A stretch of DNA of 64,000 nt from assembly GCA_963930655.1 (NCBI GenBank), contig OZ005621.1, forward strand, positions 18,835,001 through 18,899,000, read 5' to 3'. Shown one piece after another: positions 45,701 through 58,105 of this stretch. The notes beneath the pieces are model-generated. The model searched no databases. It was not told where the DNA came from and saw only the letters and a program-made list of their open reading frames with translations. Position 1 is the first letter of the stretch. Each line of letters starts with the position of its first letter. A program made the position numbers and the translations under genes. Origin of the DNA: Myrica gale. Taxonomy: Eukaryota > Streptophyta > Magnoliopsida > Fagales > Myricaceae.

Positions 45701-48700
45701 ACCTAAAAATCTGACTTTGGTTTGAAACAACCTGATCTTGGGGGCAGAGACCACTAGACCGTTTGACTTGATGATCTGAAGAAACTTATGGAGGTGTTTC
45801 CAATGTTCTTCGATTGATTTTGAGAAGACTAACACATCATCTATGTAGGCAATTGCGAAATGACTATAAGGGTTAAAAATGTCGTTCATGACATTTTGGA
45901 ATTCACTTGGTGCATTTTTTTCAGACCGAAGGGCATTACGTTCCATTCGTAATGTCCAAACAGTTTACTAAAAACTGTGGCTGCTGACAGATGACCGATG
46001 AGATCGCATTTGTCAGGAATGGGGTAACGAATCCATTGAAGGACCTTGTTCAGTGGTTTGTAATTGATTACCATGCGAGTAACTCCTCGTTCTATTTCTG
46101 CATTTTTATAAACATAAAAGACAGAACAAGACCATGGGGATTTACTATGGCGAATGATGCCTTTACTCAAAGGATTATGGATTTCCTTCTTGCAGACTTC
46201 CATCATCTCCTGGTTCATCTGGATGGGTCGAGGTTTAGTGGAAATATTTTTCTCACTAAAATCCGGTTCATATGGAAGTTTTACTATGTGTTGCTTTCTA
46301 TGCCAGAAAGCATTTGGAACATTAGAACAGATTTGTTGTTCTAGTTTTACTTGGAATGACTTAATTTGTTGTTGAAGGGATTGACTTAAGAGTTGGTCCT
46401 CAACTCTTTTGAACTTGATTTCTTCCTTTAGAAAATCAAGATGTTGAGTTTTCTGGACAAGGAAATTAAGATTTTTACTTATAGAGGCTTTCTGCAACAA
46501 GGAGAGTTCCCTAGGCTGAGGAGGATGAACAAACTCAAAAGTTACCTTTTGGCCTAAGATGGAAGTTGTAAGTCCTTCACTTGTTGTGGTGAAAGGATAC
46601 AACAGGCATATGAAGGGAGTGCCTAAGATCACCTTTTGATCAGGCAGATTTTTTACTAAAACAAACGATGACTTAAAGCAAACACTATCTTTACAGACAT
46701 GTGCTTTTGATAACTTATACTGAATACCCATAGAAGTACCGTTGGCTGAATGAAGACGTTCTCTTGTATTTTCATAGTACTTAGTGGGTATAAGACCTTA
46801 TTGAATACAATTGAGATCTGCACCTGAATCAATAAGGGCAATAACCTCAAATGCAAATTCAGAATTTACTATGATGTTTACTTTTGCATGCCATTTCTGG
46901 AAATGCATACGGTTCATGATACTAAGGAATTGGCTACATTCCGGAGTATCTTGTGGGAGAGTAAATTGAGGCTGAAAGGGTTCAGGTTCGGGTACCTGTT
47001 CAGACTGTTCAGACTCTTGTTGACTTTGTTTCTTAAAACTTTGGTTGATTTTAAGAAGGAGGACTTCTTGTTAAAGAGTTTTATTCTGGGCTTTTAGCTC
47101 ACGAATCTCTTGTTTTACTTGTTGGACTTCAGTCTGTAAATCTTGTAATGTGACAGGTTTAGAGGTTTTCTTAAACTTGTCTAAGATCTTATTAAGACTG
47201 ACCTGGGTTTCAGGGATTTTTAATTTACTTTCTTTTTTACTTAACACGTTTTTAAATTTGGAGAGATATTGAGCCTTGAGCTCAGGATCCTCAACTTTGT
47301 CGATTAAATCGAACAAAAGTTTTTCTTGTTGACTTAAAACGTTCAAGGTTTTACTTGGGTGACAACAACTATCTTGACATCCTAACTTTTGGTTAGGGGT
47401 GTCGGATTCTGTGTCGGTACTGGGATTGTAACTAGAATTAGAGGATGAGATGTCATCTATATCTAGATCATTACCACTAGAATCTCTTAATTCTAAGATG
47501 GCAAACAGTTTTACTTTCTCACTTGCAGGAATGTCTAAAGAATTAATATTTTCTTTAACTCGACATTCAGAGCTGTAATGACCTAGCTTCTTACATTTGT
47601 AACATCTAATTTTACTTTTGTCTTTAGGTGTGGATTTCTTCCTAAAGGCTTTTTTGTGAAATTTTGGTTTACTAGGTTTACTTTCTTCGGGAGGTATGTA
47701 ATTCCTATTTGACTTCTTGTGGTATTTGTGTGACCTTCTAAAGGATGACCTTTCTTTGTGGTGTTTTTTACGGGATGGTGCTATGGGAGGCAGACCATAC
47801 TGTTCGCAGAAATTACCCATTTCATACTTAGCTGCTTTTTTTTATCTTTGCTAAGTTGATTATTGATTTTCATGTTAATACACATCTTCATACCTTCTTT
47901 GTTGATGATACTAACAAGATCACCGTAGGTCAGAGTATCATACTCTATGATTCCTGAGGGCTGACTTAAGACTTCTCTAATCTTATGGGCAAAGAGATTA
48001 GGGAGGCCATTGATGAATTTTTCTTTCCAAAAATGATTCTTACAGTCTTCCCTAAGCATGACACGAGAAATTAAGACATCCTTATACCAACGAAAATCAC
48101 TTAAGGTTGGACACTTAAGGTTACTTAATTGGTCATGAATCCTAGCTGAAATGTTACTAGGAGTACCAATAAAATGTTTAACAATGATATAAATAAGAGT
48201 ATTAATATCATCGCTAACACCTTGACCTAATCTTTCATCAAAAATAGGAAATCCTTCTTCATCATGCTGAACAGCACTACGAATATGATCCCTATCTTTT
48301 TTGGTGAGGTACTTTTCCCACCATTGGCGTAAAGAACCAGTGAAGCCAGAGACAATTAAATCAACGACTTCTGGATGACTAAGGGAATGATTTACTAAAT
48401 AATTGTTTGCTACCATAGTCATATGTTGAAGTTTATTAAGGATTTCTTGTTCAGAGAAATCATCAATATTCCATTCATATAACTTGTCACTGGAGACAGA
48501 GAATTGACTTTGGAAATTCTTTTCTTCGAATTGAAGATCAGGAGGAGTGAGTTTACTATACTAGTTCTTGGTTAAAGACATTGGGTTAGGACGACCAGAC
48601 CTAATCCTGTTGACTTCTAACTGTTTGAACTGGTTTTCGATTTCATTAATCTGATGATCAGATTCTGAGTCTGTATCAGATCCTGTGGAGACTTGATTGA

Positions 48701-48922
48701 GAGCACTGACTTAATGGGAAGATTCTGGTTTCTTACCATCTGTTTTACTTGTTTTTAATTCACCTAGCAACTGAGTGACTTTACTAAGGGCTGACTGTTC
48801 TGAGATCTTTAAACCTAAAGGCTTACTGGGCAGCTGTAGTAACGGTTTCTCAGAGACGAGGGATTGACCATCTAACTTGGATTCAATCTTGTCTAACTGT
48901 TTACCTATAGTCCTAAGACAAA
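42790..48922 (-). mobile_element. Caulimovirid fossil, segment 6 (minus): the longest copy
   Basis: Reading from high to low coordinates: a coiled region (about 48920-48710), a capsid-like region (48422-47071) with QWWEKYLTKKDRD and a CCHC zinc knuckle (CYKCKKLGHYSSEC), a protease-like region (about 47000-46600), reverse transcriptase and RNase H (46430-45030; MVINYKPLNKVLQWIRYPIP, YIDDVLVFSKS, FLGSLNYIAEF), a downstream region of unknown role (45165-43629) and the leader (43629-42790). No integrase is seen after RNase H, which favours Caulimoviridae over Gypsy. It keeps most parts in order but has several breaks. It looks younger than segments 1-3. Confidence 0.82.
42977..46080 (-). repeat. 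Left arm of a large inverted repeat
   Basis: It pairs with the plus-strand sequence at about 49050-52375. The outer ends match in phrases such as AGGCCTCCTGTGAGGGAACA (near 43001) and its reverse complement near 52340. The spacer of about 3 kb holds the unique capsid-like part of segment 6. Confidence 0.82.
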
Positions 48923-51900
48923 TTGCCACAGGCGTCTGATCACACCTGAAGTTACTCCAAGTCAAAAGGATCAGGAAGCTCTTCTCCGGGTCCAACATGG
49001 TAAACTGCTCAGGGTCTTTCAATGGATTCGTTACCCCATTCCTGACAAGGTCCTTCAATGGATTCGTTACCCCATTCCTGACAAACGCGATCTCATTGGT
49101 CGTCTGTCAGCAGCCACAGTTTTTAGTAAATTTGATATGAAGAACGGCTTCTATCAAATCCAAGTCTGTGAGCCCGACAGGTACAAAACAACATTCACCA
49201 CACCTTTTGGACATTACGAATGGAACGTAATGCCCTTCGGTCTGAAAAATGCACCAAGTGAATTCCAAAATGTCATGAACGACATTTTTAACCCTTATAG
49301 TCATTTCGCCATTGCCTACATAGATGATGTGTTAGTCTTCTCAAAATCAATCGAAGAACATTGGAAACACCTCCATAAGTTTCTTCAGATCATCAAGTCA
49401 AACGGTCTAGTGGTCTCTGCCCCCAAGATCAGGTTGTTTCAAACCAAGTGAATTCCAAAATGTCATGAACGACATTTTTAACCCTTATAGTCATTTCGTC
49501 ATTGCCTACATAGATGATGTGTTAGTCTTCTCAAAATCAATCGAAGAACATTGGAAACACCTCCATAAGTTTCTTCAGATCATCAAGTCAAACGGTCTAG
49601 TGGTCTCTGCCCCCAAGATCAGGTTGTTTCAAACCAAAGTCAGATTTTTAGGTTACAATATTGATCAAGGTCAAATCCACCCCATAGACAGATCCCTTCA
49701 ATTTGCTGATAAATTCCCCGATGTCATTCTAGAGAAAACTCAACTCCAAAGGTTCTTAGGTTCACTCAATTACATTGCTGAATTTTATCATAATTTAAGA
49801 CATCTATGTAAACCTTTGTTCCAACGTCTACAGAAAAATCCTCCTCCTTGGACTGAAGAACATACCTCTATGGTAAAACAAATCAAGTCACATGTCAAGT
49901 CTCTTCCTTTACCTTTACCTTTCAAAATTGTTGAGACCGATGCCTCAGAAATTGGTTATGGTGGCATTCTCAAACAAAAAGTCAAACCAGATTCAGCTGA
50001 ACAATTAGTCAGATATCACTCCGGCAATTGGAATTCAGCACAGCAGAATTATAGTACTATCAAAAAAGAAATTTTATCTATAGTACTATGCATAAGTAAA
50101 TTTCAAAGTGATTTGATAAATCAAAAGTTTTTAGTACGAGTTGATTGGAAAAACGCAAAATTTGTTTTATAAAAAGATGTGAAAAACATTGCATCCAAAC
50201 AGATTTTTGCACGATGGCAAGCCATTCTCATTACTTTTGATTTTGACATTGAATACATCCAAGGAAGTCATAACAGTATCACTGACTTCCTTACCCGTGA
50301 ATTTTTGCAGGATTCTCATGGCTCCTAAACCCCACGGTAAAGAACCTGCCAAGTCAACCAAGTCACCAGATACACCCAAGTTACTCCCAGACCATTTGTT
50401 AGTCCCATTTGGTCCTCCAAGTCAAACCTCAACAAGTAACCGTTTCCAGTTACTAGGTAATCCTTCCCAACCAAGTCAAAAAGTTCGACCTTCATCCTCA
50501 GCTCTTGCTCTCACAAGTAAGCCTACATATTCTGCATTAGCCTCTTTACCACCAAGTCAACCTTCTAATCCTTATGAGATTATTGAGACTATGTCTCCGG
50601 CCCAGTCTCCGTTAAGACTACCAAGTATGGCCTAGTCTCCGTCTAGACTACAAAGTAAAGTTCCTTATGTTCCGAAGAATCCTTCTGATTTCATAGTCAA
50701 GGAAATTCTTCAGAATGTATTCCATGTGGATCATTGCCACATGCGTCTGATCACACCTAAAGTTACTCCAAGTCAAAAGGATCAGAAAGCTCTTCTCTAG
50801 GTCCAACATGGTAAACTGCTCAGGGCCTATTTGCCACCCAAATGACATTTTGTCCCACAACATCTCAACAAGTCAATTGGTTTTTATAAAGTCATCCTTC
50901 TCCACACAGAATCTGTAAAGATCGAACCCATTATGGACAGGTTTGATCCCACTCAGAAACGAATAGCTTTCCACAAGCTAATTCATAGTTAAAATTCTTT
51001 CGAATCAGGAATGGGGTTCTCATCATTCTATTCTGAAAGAACTTCCAGGTCAACCCATAGGCTTCAATTATTATGATTATATCGAAGCTTGGTCAAATGT
51101 CCTCTTTTACCAAAATGAGAATTTCTCTCATTCTTGGTTCCTGAACTTCGACAACAAGTTCACAAGTCAACTGCCTATGTGGTTCCTACGTCGGTGGCAA
51201 TTGTTCGGACCCATTACCGATATCATTCCCACCAAGCTCAAGGAAGCAATTGCCCGATTTGACAATCTGGCACAAGTCACAGTCCAGAACAGTCAGTTCC
51301 CGACCCTCTGCCTGTTCACAAGTAAATACAAGATCCCATGGATTCTTAAATGAGATTATCAAGTCAATCAGAACATCATGGCTCGCCGTTTCCAGGTCAA
51401 ATGGTGGGACAAGTTCAATATCGACAGGATAATTGAACAAGTAAAAAAGGAATTTCCTCAGCCAGAGGAATTTTCTGCTGTCTCTCAGTTCCTAGTAGAG
51501 AAGACCAGTCTCCAGACTGCCCTAGTCTCTGCTATGAACCAAGTTTAAAGTAAAGAAGATCTACAGGAGCTCTGCCACTAGTTGCAGCTCGAAGTAAGCA
51601 AAATCAGTGGACAAGACCCAGATGAGCACAGCCCAACCTCATCTCACTCGTATGCTGCAGGTCAATCAAAGCCCAACTACTTGGATCCAGTCTTCCAAGA
51701 TAGTCAGGATCCTTACGCCTTCGATCTAGGAGACGACATGTGAAGCCCAAGTCCATGTGATATCCAAGCCCAGGCCCATGTGATGTCCGTAGGCATGTAA
51801 GGACAAAGTCAACAAGTCAAAACCGACAAGTCACTATTCATGAACAGTAAATTTGACTTTTTACTATTAATGAACAGTAAGTAAAACAGTGAAAGCAGCC

Positions 51901-52375
51901 AACATGCCTCTGTTCATCCACAGTCAAAGCACGCGTGATCCAAGGTCGAAGTCAGTTGTAATCAAAATTCCATTTCGGATTTCTGAACTCTCTCTCCCTC
52001 ATGTCTTTCTATCCTTAGTAACCCAAGCCTATCTAAGTCTAAGAACACGAAATATATGTCTTCTTACTTGATAGTTCTTGCTTGTAAGTCAACTGTTCTT
52101 TGAAGTAAACCAAGTTTCCAAGTATATCTCTGTGTTATACATTCTCTGCAAGCATGCATACCGCCAGATTGGACGGTTTTACATTTCAAGTTACATGCAT
52201 TCATGCATACCGCCTTGATGGCTGGTTTAAGTAATTATTTTCTGTTTTCTCAAGTAAACTTATTTTAAGGCCATTTGCAAGTTGATACCCTCTAATTGGC
52301 CTATTATTTGCCGACCTTTGGGTTTAACGAAGCTTGTTCCCTCACAGGAGGCCTTTAAAAATTAATTTTATTTAG
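48923..52375 (+). mobile_element. Caulimovirid fossil, segment 7 (plus): right arm of the large inverted repeat
   Basis: It covers reverse transcriptase and RNase H (about 49090-50330), the downstream region (50189-51740) and the leader with hairpins to GAAGCTTGTTCCC and its end near 52375. It mirrors 42977-46080 of segment 6 almost base for base by eye. It is broken and contains short internal duplications. The capsid-like part is absent. Confidence 0.8.
49050..52375 (+). repeat. Right arm of a large inverted repeat
   Basis: It is the reverse complement of 42977-46080, close to identical apart from small differences and a local duplication. A transcript crossing both arms would fold into a stem of about 3 kb. 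Confidence 0.82.
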
Positions 52376-52559
52376 TGCATCAATAGCATGTTTTTATTGC
52401 CTTCTTCAATTAAATTTGTTTACTTGCAAGCATGTCATTTCATTCACACATTTTTTTGGCATTGCTAAGGTTGGAGTTCATATTATCATAGTCTTTTGTT
52501 TGGCTATCTCATTCTCTTTGTTAAGTGTTCTAAGCTCATATTGACCGGTCGTGGCAAAA

Positions 52560-53360
52560 AGGAATAGAAGATTGTGTAATGAATAACTGGCCTAGAGGGA
52601 CAATAGATTTAAGAGATGGTTTATTCTCCTATTTATTATGGGGTCTGGGGATTAGGAGATTAAGTTTGTTTAACAAAGCGTTGTTGAGCAAGGGGTTATG
52701 GCGCTTTGTAACTAGTTTGTGGAGGATTATTGTTGCGGAGAAGTTTGGAACCCTCTATAAGCATATCAGCAAAGGGTGAGAACCTTTTAGAGAGCACATT
52801 TTGTAATGGGCAAAGAGTTCGTTTTTGGCATGATTGTCGGTGTGGTGATCCACCTTTGAGTTGCTCGTTCCCTTTAGTGTTCTCATTATCCTTACGTAAG
52901 GATGGGGTGGCGGTAGATTTTATGTCGGTTGATTATAATTCCTTTGTCTGAAATGTTTAGTTTATGAGACCTGTGAATGATTGGGAAAGAGCAGAGTTTT
53001 CAGCCTTTTTCTCTACTCTTTATGAAAAGGTGGTTCGAAGAGATAATAAAGACAAGTTGATTTGGATGGGTTTTAAGGATGATGTTTTTTTCTTTCTCTC
53101 CAATCCTTCTATGGCTTTCTTTCTGGTGGTAATTTAGAGTCCTTCCTTTGGCGTGGGGTTTGGAGGACAAAAGTATCTATGCGATTTTGACTATTGATAA
53201 TCGCATTAAGATGGGAGTTTGTGTCATTTATGCAAGGGTGATGCATGTATTTGGTAATACGAATCTTCATTGAGTTATGCCAGAAAGGGTGGTCGATGTG
53301 TTGTTATGTTGGGGAAGGAAGGTTGTGGATCCCTTAGCTAAGACAATTTAGATTTTCGAG
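52560..53360 (+). mobile_element. LINE fragment (end of ORF2)
   Basis: Peptide traces of the same LINE type: GLGIRRLSLFNKALLSKGLW near 52640, FWHDCRCGDPPLSCSFPLVF near 52830, then degraded zf-RVT. It is strongly decayed. I could not find target duplications. It starts beyond the end of caulimovirid segment 7; 52376-52560 is unassigned. Confidence 0.7.
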
Positions 53361-54229
53361 TTTTTATTAGCTTACTTATTCTCCCACCCTAAGTGTTATT
53401 TGGGTATAAACTGGATTTTTCATTTCAGTTTATGGTCTAAGAGGAAATGTTCAAATTTGATAATTCTAGTTCTAAGGAGTTTTGAATAGTGTTTTATTTA
53501 GTTGTTTTGAGAGATTTACGTCATCTAATTATGTTTTAATTAATTTTTAAATCCGAAAGCCACTTGTTTTATGTTTAGAAACTCACTCTCTAATTGAGGT
53601 TTGGGGCGTGACAATCCTTGTTAACAAGAGTAAGAAATGACATCAGTTGCAGTACTATATGGGTATTCCTTCTCAGCAATATGGTATGTAATACGCCACC
53701 AAAAAATAATAAACAACATTAGTGTAAAATATATATGAGGCTGTCAAAAATATAGCTAGCTGTGACATCAAGATTGAAGAAAAGGATGATAACATATTAC
53801 AACTACAACCAAATAAATCAATTTAATCTAATCGGTTAAATTAAAAAACCACAGATTAAATTTAATTACTTTGGAAGCAAAATAAATTAAAAAATTCCGA
53901 CTAAACTAAGAATGTGGACAATCAAAGTGTTGTTGAAACTGGAATACGAGATTAAAACAAACTTGGGAAGCTAATGAAATGGATATAAGAAAATGCTGGA
54001 GATGCACTTTTATGCCCCACATTACAACTTTGTATAATCTAACTGGCCAAGCTATTGATTTTAAAACCAAGACCGGAAAAACGATCCATGATCAGAATGC
54101 AAAGCACTTTCTTTGGTTTAATCTTTCAGAAATCAATCATTTGTAACTCGAAGCAATGCCAATTCACCATAAATCACAAAAGCATGAAAGGGAAAGACAG
54201 CGAAATATTGCTGAACGCACAACTATGGC
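53361..54229. other. Unrecognised AT-rich spacer
   Basis: No coding frame or repeat is recognised on either strand in this stretch. Confidence 0.35.
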
Positions 54230-54660
54230 TAGGATTTCAATGAAGTGTGAAAGCTAACCGCTGATGTAAAGCCTCGCAGAAGAAGTATTGGGTGAAGAGG
54301 ATGAGGATGAAGACGAAGACGAAGACAGACGAAGGTATACACGCCAACACGAAGGACCACCATTACCCAGATACAACGAAGGGAATCGCCTCCCATCGCT
54401 GCTGCTTCTCCATGCGCTTCTGTGACAAGTAGAAAGAAGTAATTGTTGAGTCTGTGCTTCATGATGGGATAAGAATGACTTCACTTTGACTTGGCAAACA
54501 ACAGATCTGAATTTACTCTGAAATAATGATCAAATGCGGGGCGTATCTTCAATTTGACGCTGGTAACGAGCATACAGCTTTAAGATTTGAAGAAGCTTCT
54601 GATGCTCTTCCTCCATTAACTTTTCTATTTGATTCACAATCGTCTCGTGTTGGATGCCTC
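54230..54660 (-). repeat. Inverted third copy of the unidentified exon-like segment
   Basis: On the minus strand, 54490-54240 resembles 24450-24670 and 60410-60630 (CATCATGAAGCACAGACTCA, GAGGCTTTACATCAGCGGTTAG). Upstream, near 54650-54530, it encodes the helical peptide VNQIEKLMEEEHQKLLQILK, of which EEEHQKLLEAL-like remains occur near 60270. This copy keeps the acidic/Ser-rich and coiled parts best. The source gene is not recognised. Confidence 0.5.
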
Positions 54661-54814
54661 ACCAAATCTACCCGGAAAAACAGAGGGAACAAACCAAAAT
54701 CATATGTTCAAAGGAAGAAGGAAATACATATTTTTGGCTAAATAATTCCCAAAAGAAGTCTCGAGCGCCCAATCTTCCCCTTCGGTGCTCCTCCATTTTC
54801 TCTATCCCACTCGT

Positions 54815-54838
54815 CCCTCTCTCTCTCTCTCTCTCTCC
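54815..54838. repeat. CT microsatellite
   Basis: About ten CT units, next to CTCTATCCCACTCGTCCC. It is likely part of a 5' leader or promoter on the minus side. Confidence 0.8.
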
Positions 54839-54939
54839 AAATCGGTAGATGTTCTGTTTTTCTTCCATAAGTCCTAGCCGTTGTGTTCGAAAGAAAGAAT
54901 GAGTGCGCAGCACAGACATTCAAGTGGTTGGGATTTTAA

Positions 54940-55689
54940 CTTTTTTTAGCCGTTGTACATGAGTGCGCAGCGCATGCATTCAAATGGTTGGGATTTTTAT
55001 TTTTTTTAGCCGTTGAAGCAAAACAAACGGCTACTTTCTTTCTGTTTTGCTTTTTTAGAAATATGAGCGTTAAAACAAATTTTATGATTTATAATCGGGT
55101 GAATTTGATTGGTGGGACCGGAAGGAAAGATTAAGGAGTTTTACTTAATTTATTGCTAAATTTTGCTTAGAATAAAAATTTAAGTTCTGTAAATTTCATT
55201 TTCACCCCTGAATTCAAGCAAGTGGAAAATAGCAGCCTATGTTTAGAAATACAACCCGGACTGGTGTTGCAATTGCATGGGTATAATAATGCCCAAGAAA
55301 TCGAGATATATCTCTAGGCAGCATGCTATACAAATATATATCTACGCAAGAAAGTTATGTAAATACCTACGTATAGGATGGGGTACATAAGCAGGCCAGA
55401 ACTCTTGTTGCAGATTTAAGGTTCAGAAACTAGTTTGGTTTTCCAAATTTTGATTTATTTAAACAATTATCCTTAAGTTTTCAAATTAATTGTAAAGGTC
55501 TTTTAGGTTTATAATTTTTGTTAAACAAATCATTTTGTTAAACTTTCATTTACAAAAGAAAACGGTTCACACGTTAGCTCCAATCAATCATAAACTAACA
55601 TGTGTCCTCCAAAATTAAAATTATTTTATTTTAAAAATTTTTAATCTTATTATGAAAAAACTTCTAAACTGTTTTTGTCAAATTTGAAA
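54940..55689. other. Unrecognised spacer
   Basis: Two near copies of TGAGTGCGCAGC with TTCAA(G/A)TGGTTGGGATTT lie at 54900-54955 and 54960-55015, a local duplication of about 60 bp. The rest is AT-rich with no gene seen. Confidence 0.45.
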
Positions 55690-55883
55690 ATTTATGATGT
55701 AATTGCGAAAAGAGGTGTAGTTAGAGGGTACAACTTTTGGTTGGGTTCATCTATTAGACAATGCTACTTTCATTTGAGAACAAGAAAAGTTTAAGTTGAT
55801 TGCACAACTCAGCATCTCCTATAATCTTATCTCCTTGCACTCCATTGTTTCTGTTGTTTACTATCCAAAATTTCTTGAAGTCT

Positions 55884-56085
55884 CCACGGGTCTTCCCATG
55901 TTTCCAATGACCCTCGGGTCCTCTTGCTTCAGGCTTCGTGCCCGCCACCACGGAGGATCTTGTATCCTCCATTATAGGTTTCGGCCCCTAAACTCGTTGT
56001 TGGCCCTTTGGGTCCTTCTTGTGTAATTTCTAGGAAGTAATTTCCTCTGTGCTTTCAATATATAAAATTACTCCTTTCAAAAAAA
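55884..56085 (+). mobile_element. Short retroposed tail (5'-truncated LINE or SINE)
   Basis: Target duplication TTTCTTGAAGTCT lies at 55871-55883 and 56086-56098. The 202 bp insert ends in TTTCAAAAAAA. It is absent from the matching place at 19310 in the first copy, so it arrived after the duplication. Its end (TTGGCCCTTTGGGTCCTTCT, TGTGTAATTTC) is not like the other LINEs here. Confidence 0.75.
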
Positions 56086-56311
56086 TTTCTTGAAGTCTTA
56101 GTGTTGACGTGTGGTCTACATTTAAACTTGCTACGTAATTAGTTGAATATATAGAGACCACTTATTGGCAGCTGTCAGTGACAGAAATTTTTTGAACACA
56201 ACAATTGCTCCAAATAGTAAAAACACACTTGTGATTAAACAAGGAGGGATATATTACTAGTTATACACGGTGCTAGATCTTCACTATATAGACTAAGCTA
56301 ATGAAAATACT

Positions 56312-56791
56312 CAGGGGCGGCTCAATACAAAAGGAGGCCAGGCTAAGAAAAAAATTCAGAAGGAGGCCTTTTCAATTTTGGCACAATAAACTAATAAATT
56401 ATCATCTTAAATATAAATTTAACAATTTGTATTGAAATCATTCTCCTTACTCTATAAATTATACTCTACCCCTCTCCTTTAAGTTATTTATTTCATATAA
56501 AGACACGTATTTACCATAGCCATCTTTTACTCAAGAAATTTAAAATGATTAGCTAATTTATCCAAAGGAAACTACTAGCGTCTATTAGGATTTCATTTTT
56601 GACATTAGGGGTGTAATTTTTTTTGCAAAAAATTCGCTATATTATTTGCATTGGACCTCTTAAAAATTTTGTACCTTTTGTTTTTGGTATTATTGTCCTT
56701 TTTCAAATACTAGAAGAATTATTTTAGGAGCCTTCTTGGATTTGGGGCCTTAAGCAGCCGCCTCTCCTGCCTATTCTCTAAGCCGCCACTG
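56312..56791. mobile_element. hAT-like non-autonomous element (copy 2, uninterrupted)
   Basis: 480 bp from CAGGGGCGGCTCA to TAAGCCGCCACTG. The inverted ends CAGGGGCGGCT and CAGTGGCGGCT pair better than in copy 1. No transposase. Flanks are AAAATACT and AAAATGCA. Confidence 0.65.
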
Positions 56792-57620
56792 AAAATGCAC
56801 TTGAGATAAAAGTAGGATCAGAGAAATTATATTTATTCATGTTATTGCATTTTTTATGTGATGTAGTAATATTTATATATATGGGGTTGCCATGACACGG
56901 TGATTACATCAATGCACTCAAATTTACACTCTTTTGAAGTGTAACGTTTTGGTGGTAATCTATGCTCTTGGTTCTTATGAAGTTGATTCCTATTGATGGA
57001 TATGTTTGCAGGTTCATAATAAACGCTTACGAAGTTGATGATTTCCCTTTTTCTACTCAGTCATGCATAAAGGTTGCACTTGACTTTGTCTCACCTGAAA
57101 ATGTGGGAAATGTCTGCTGAAATAACCAGTTGTGTTTTGCTTATTTGATTTCCGGTTCACTTTCAGATTCTGCCATGGATGATTCAGAATAGGTTCGAGT
57201 ACATATGTATAAAATTTGACTGGTTAAAGCGAAGTGCATTTACTCGATTAATCCAGCGGATCATGCAGATAGGTCTCTGTACCACATCCTCTGTATTTTG
57301 ACATATGTTGGTCACAATTCTCAGTCTCTCTTTTGCCCAGAAACGTCTGCTGAAAATTGTACTGTGATGGAGAATTTGGTTAAATCTTCCACTGTCTTTT
57401 TAGGAGTATGAAAGAAAGGAGGTGAAAATATGTGTACGACAAAACCATGGGGGCACGTTTGCATAATTACATGTATATTTATTTTTGATTTGTCAAATGA
57501 ATTATCTTGCAATGAGCAAAAGATTGTGGTGATCAGTGGGATTTGTGTTTGGATTTCATTCTGATTATCATTCTTCTGTTCTCCACTGAAGTTGTGGTGC
57601 CACAGGACAGCCAAGAAAAA

Positions 57621-58080
57621 GAGAGTATGCAGCTACTTTTCTTGTGTGCTGAGGACACTCAATGACTGCTACCTGATTACTTAATTGGCGGAATTCGTGA
57701 TCTTTGAATGATGCTGAGCTGGGCGTGTTGTGGGCTGCAAAGGTTACCGAGATGGGCGAGTTGAAGTGGCAGAGGATGCGGTGATGTGTCTTCAGTCTCT
57801 TGCTTGACAAAATTTACATCTAGAAGAAACAAGTCCATTTATCTCAAGCTCATTCTTTAGAAGTTCACGGACGACTAATGATGTACACAGAAGAATCTGG
57901 TGAAGGACGGAAAAATGGGTTTGACGGCAAGAAGAGGAGCTTGGTCGGGCGTAGACAACTGCAACGAGAAAAAAAATTGAGAAAGTAGGAATTCGAGAAC
58001 TGGAGAAGAAAGGAGGGATTCGACAACACGTGGTATTAAAGAATTGGCTAAATATCTCTCCAAGCCCCTTTGGTTTAAAG
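57621..58080. other. Unrecognised sequence after the duplicated gene end
   Basis: It may be further 3' flank that was lost from copy 1. Minus-strand frames here (57568-57810, 57875-58186) resemble nothing I know. Confidence 0.35.
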
Positions 58081-58105
58081 TTTTCTCCAATTTGTCTTTA
58101 GGTTC

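Larger units (their letters stand above)
55690..57620 (+). pseudogene. Duplicated 3' end of the JMJ25-like gene
   Basis: It matches the end of intron 10 (from about 19125), the start of exon 11 (57061-57107, [16 protein letters not shown]), then jumps to the end of intron 12, exon 13 (57156-57192, [11 protein letters not shown]-stop) and the 3' flank to 23745. The rest of exon 11, all of exon 12 and the sequence between are missing at 57107/57108. The exon 13 acceptor reads CCGG instead of CCAG. It therefore cannot supply a working end for a transcript. It lies in the same direction as the gene, about 36 kb downstream. Confidence 0.88.

Noticed and set aside
34222-52375. Reading the locus as a Gypsy LTR retrotransposon
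   Set aside because: The reverse transcriptase phrases are caulimovirid-like, no integrase is seen after RNase H, there is no clear LTR pair with target duplications, and the leader with tRNA-Met site sits as in pararetroviruses. A Gypsy origin is not fully excluded.
57061-57192. A second functional end for the demethylase
   Set aside because: Exon 12 and most of exon 11 are missing and the exon 13 acceptor is changed, so it cannot complete the protein.
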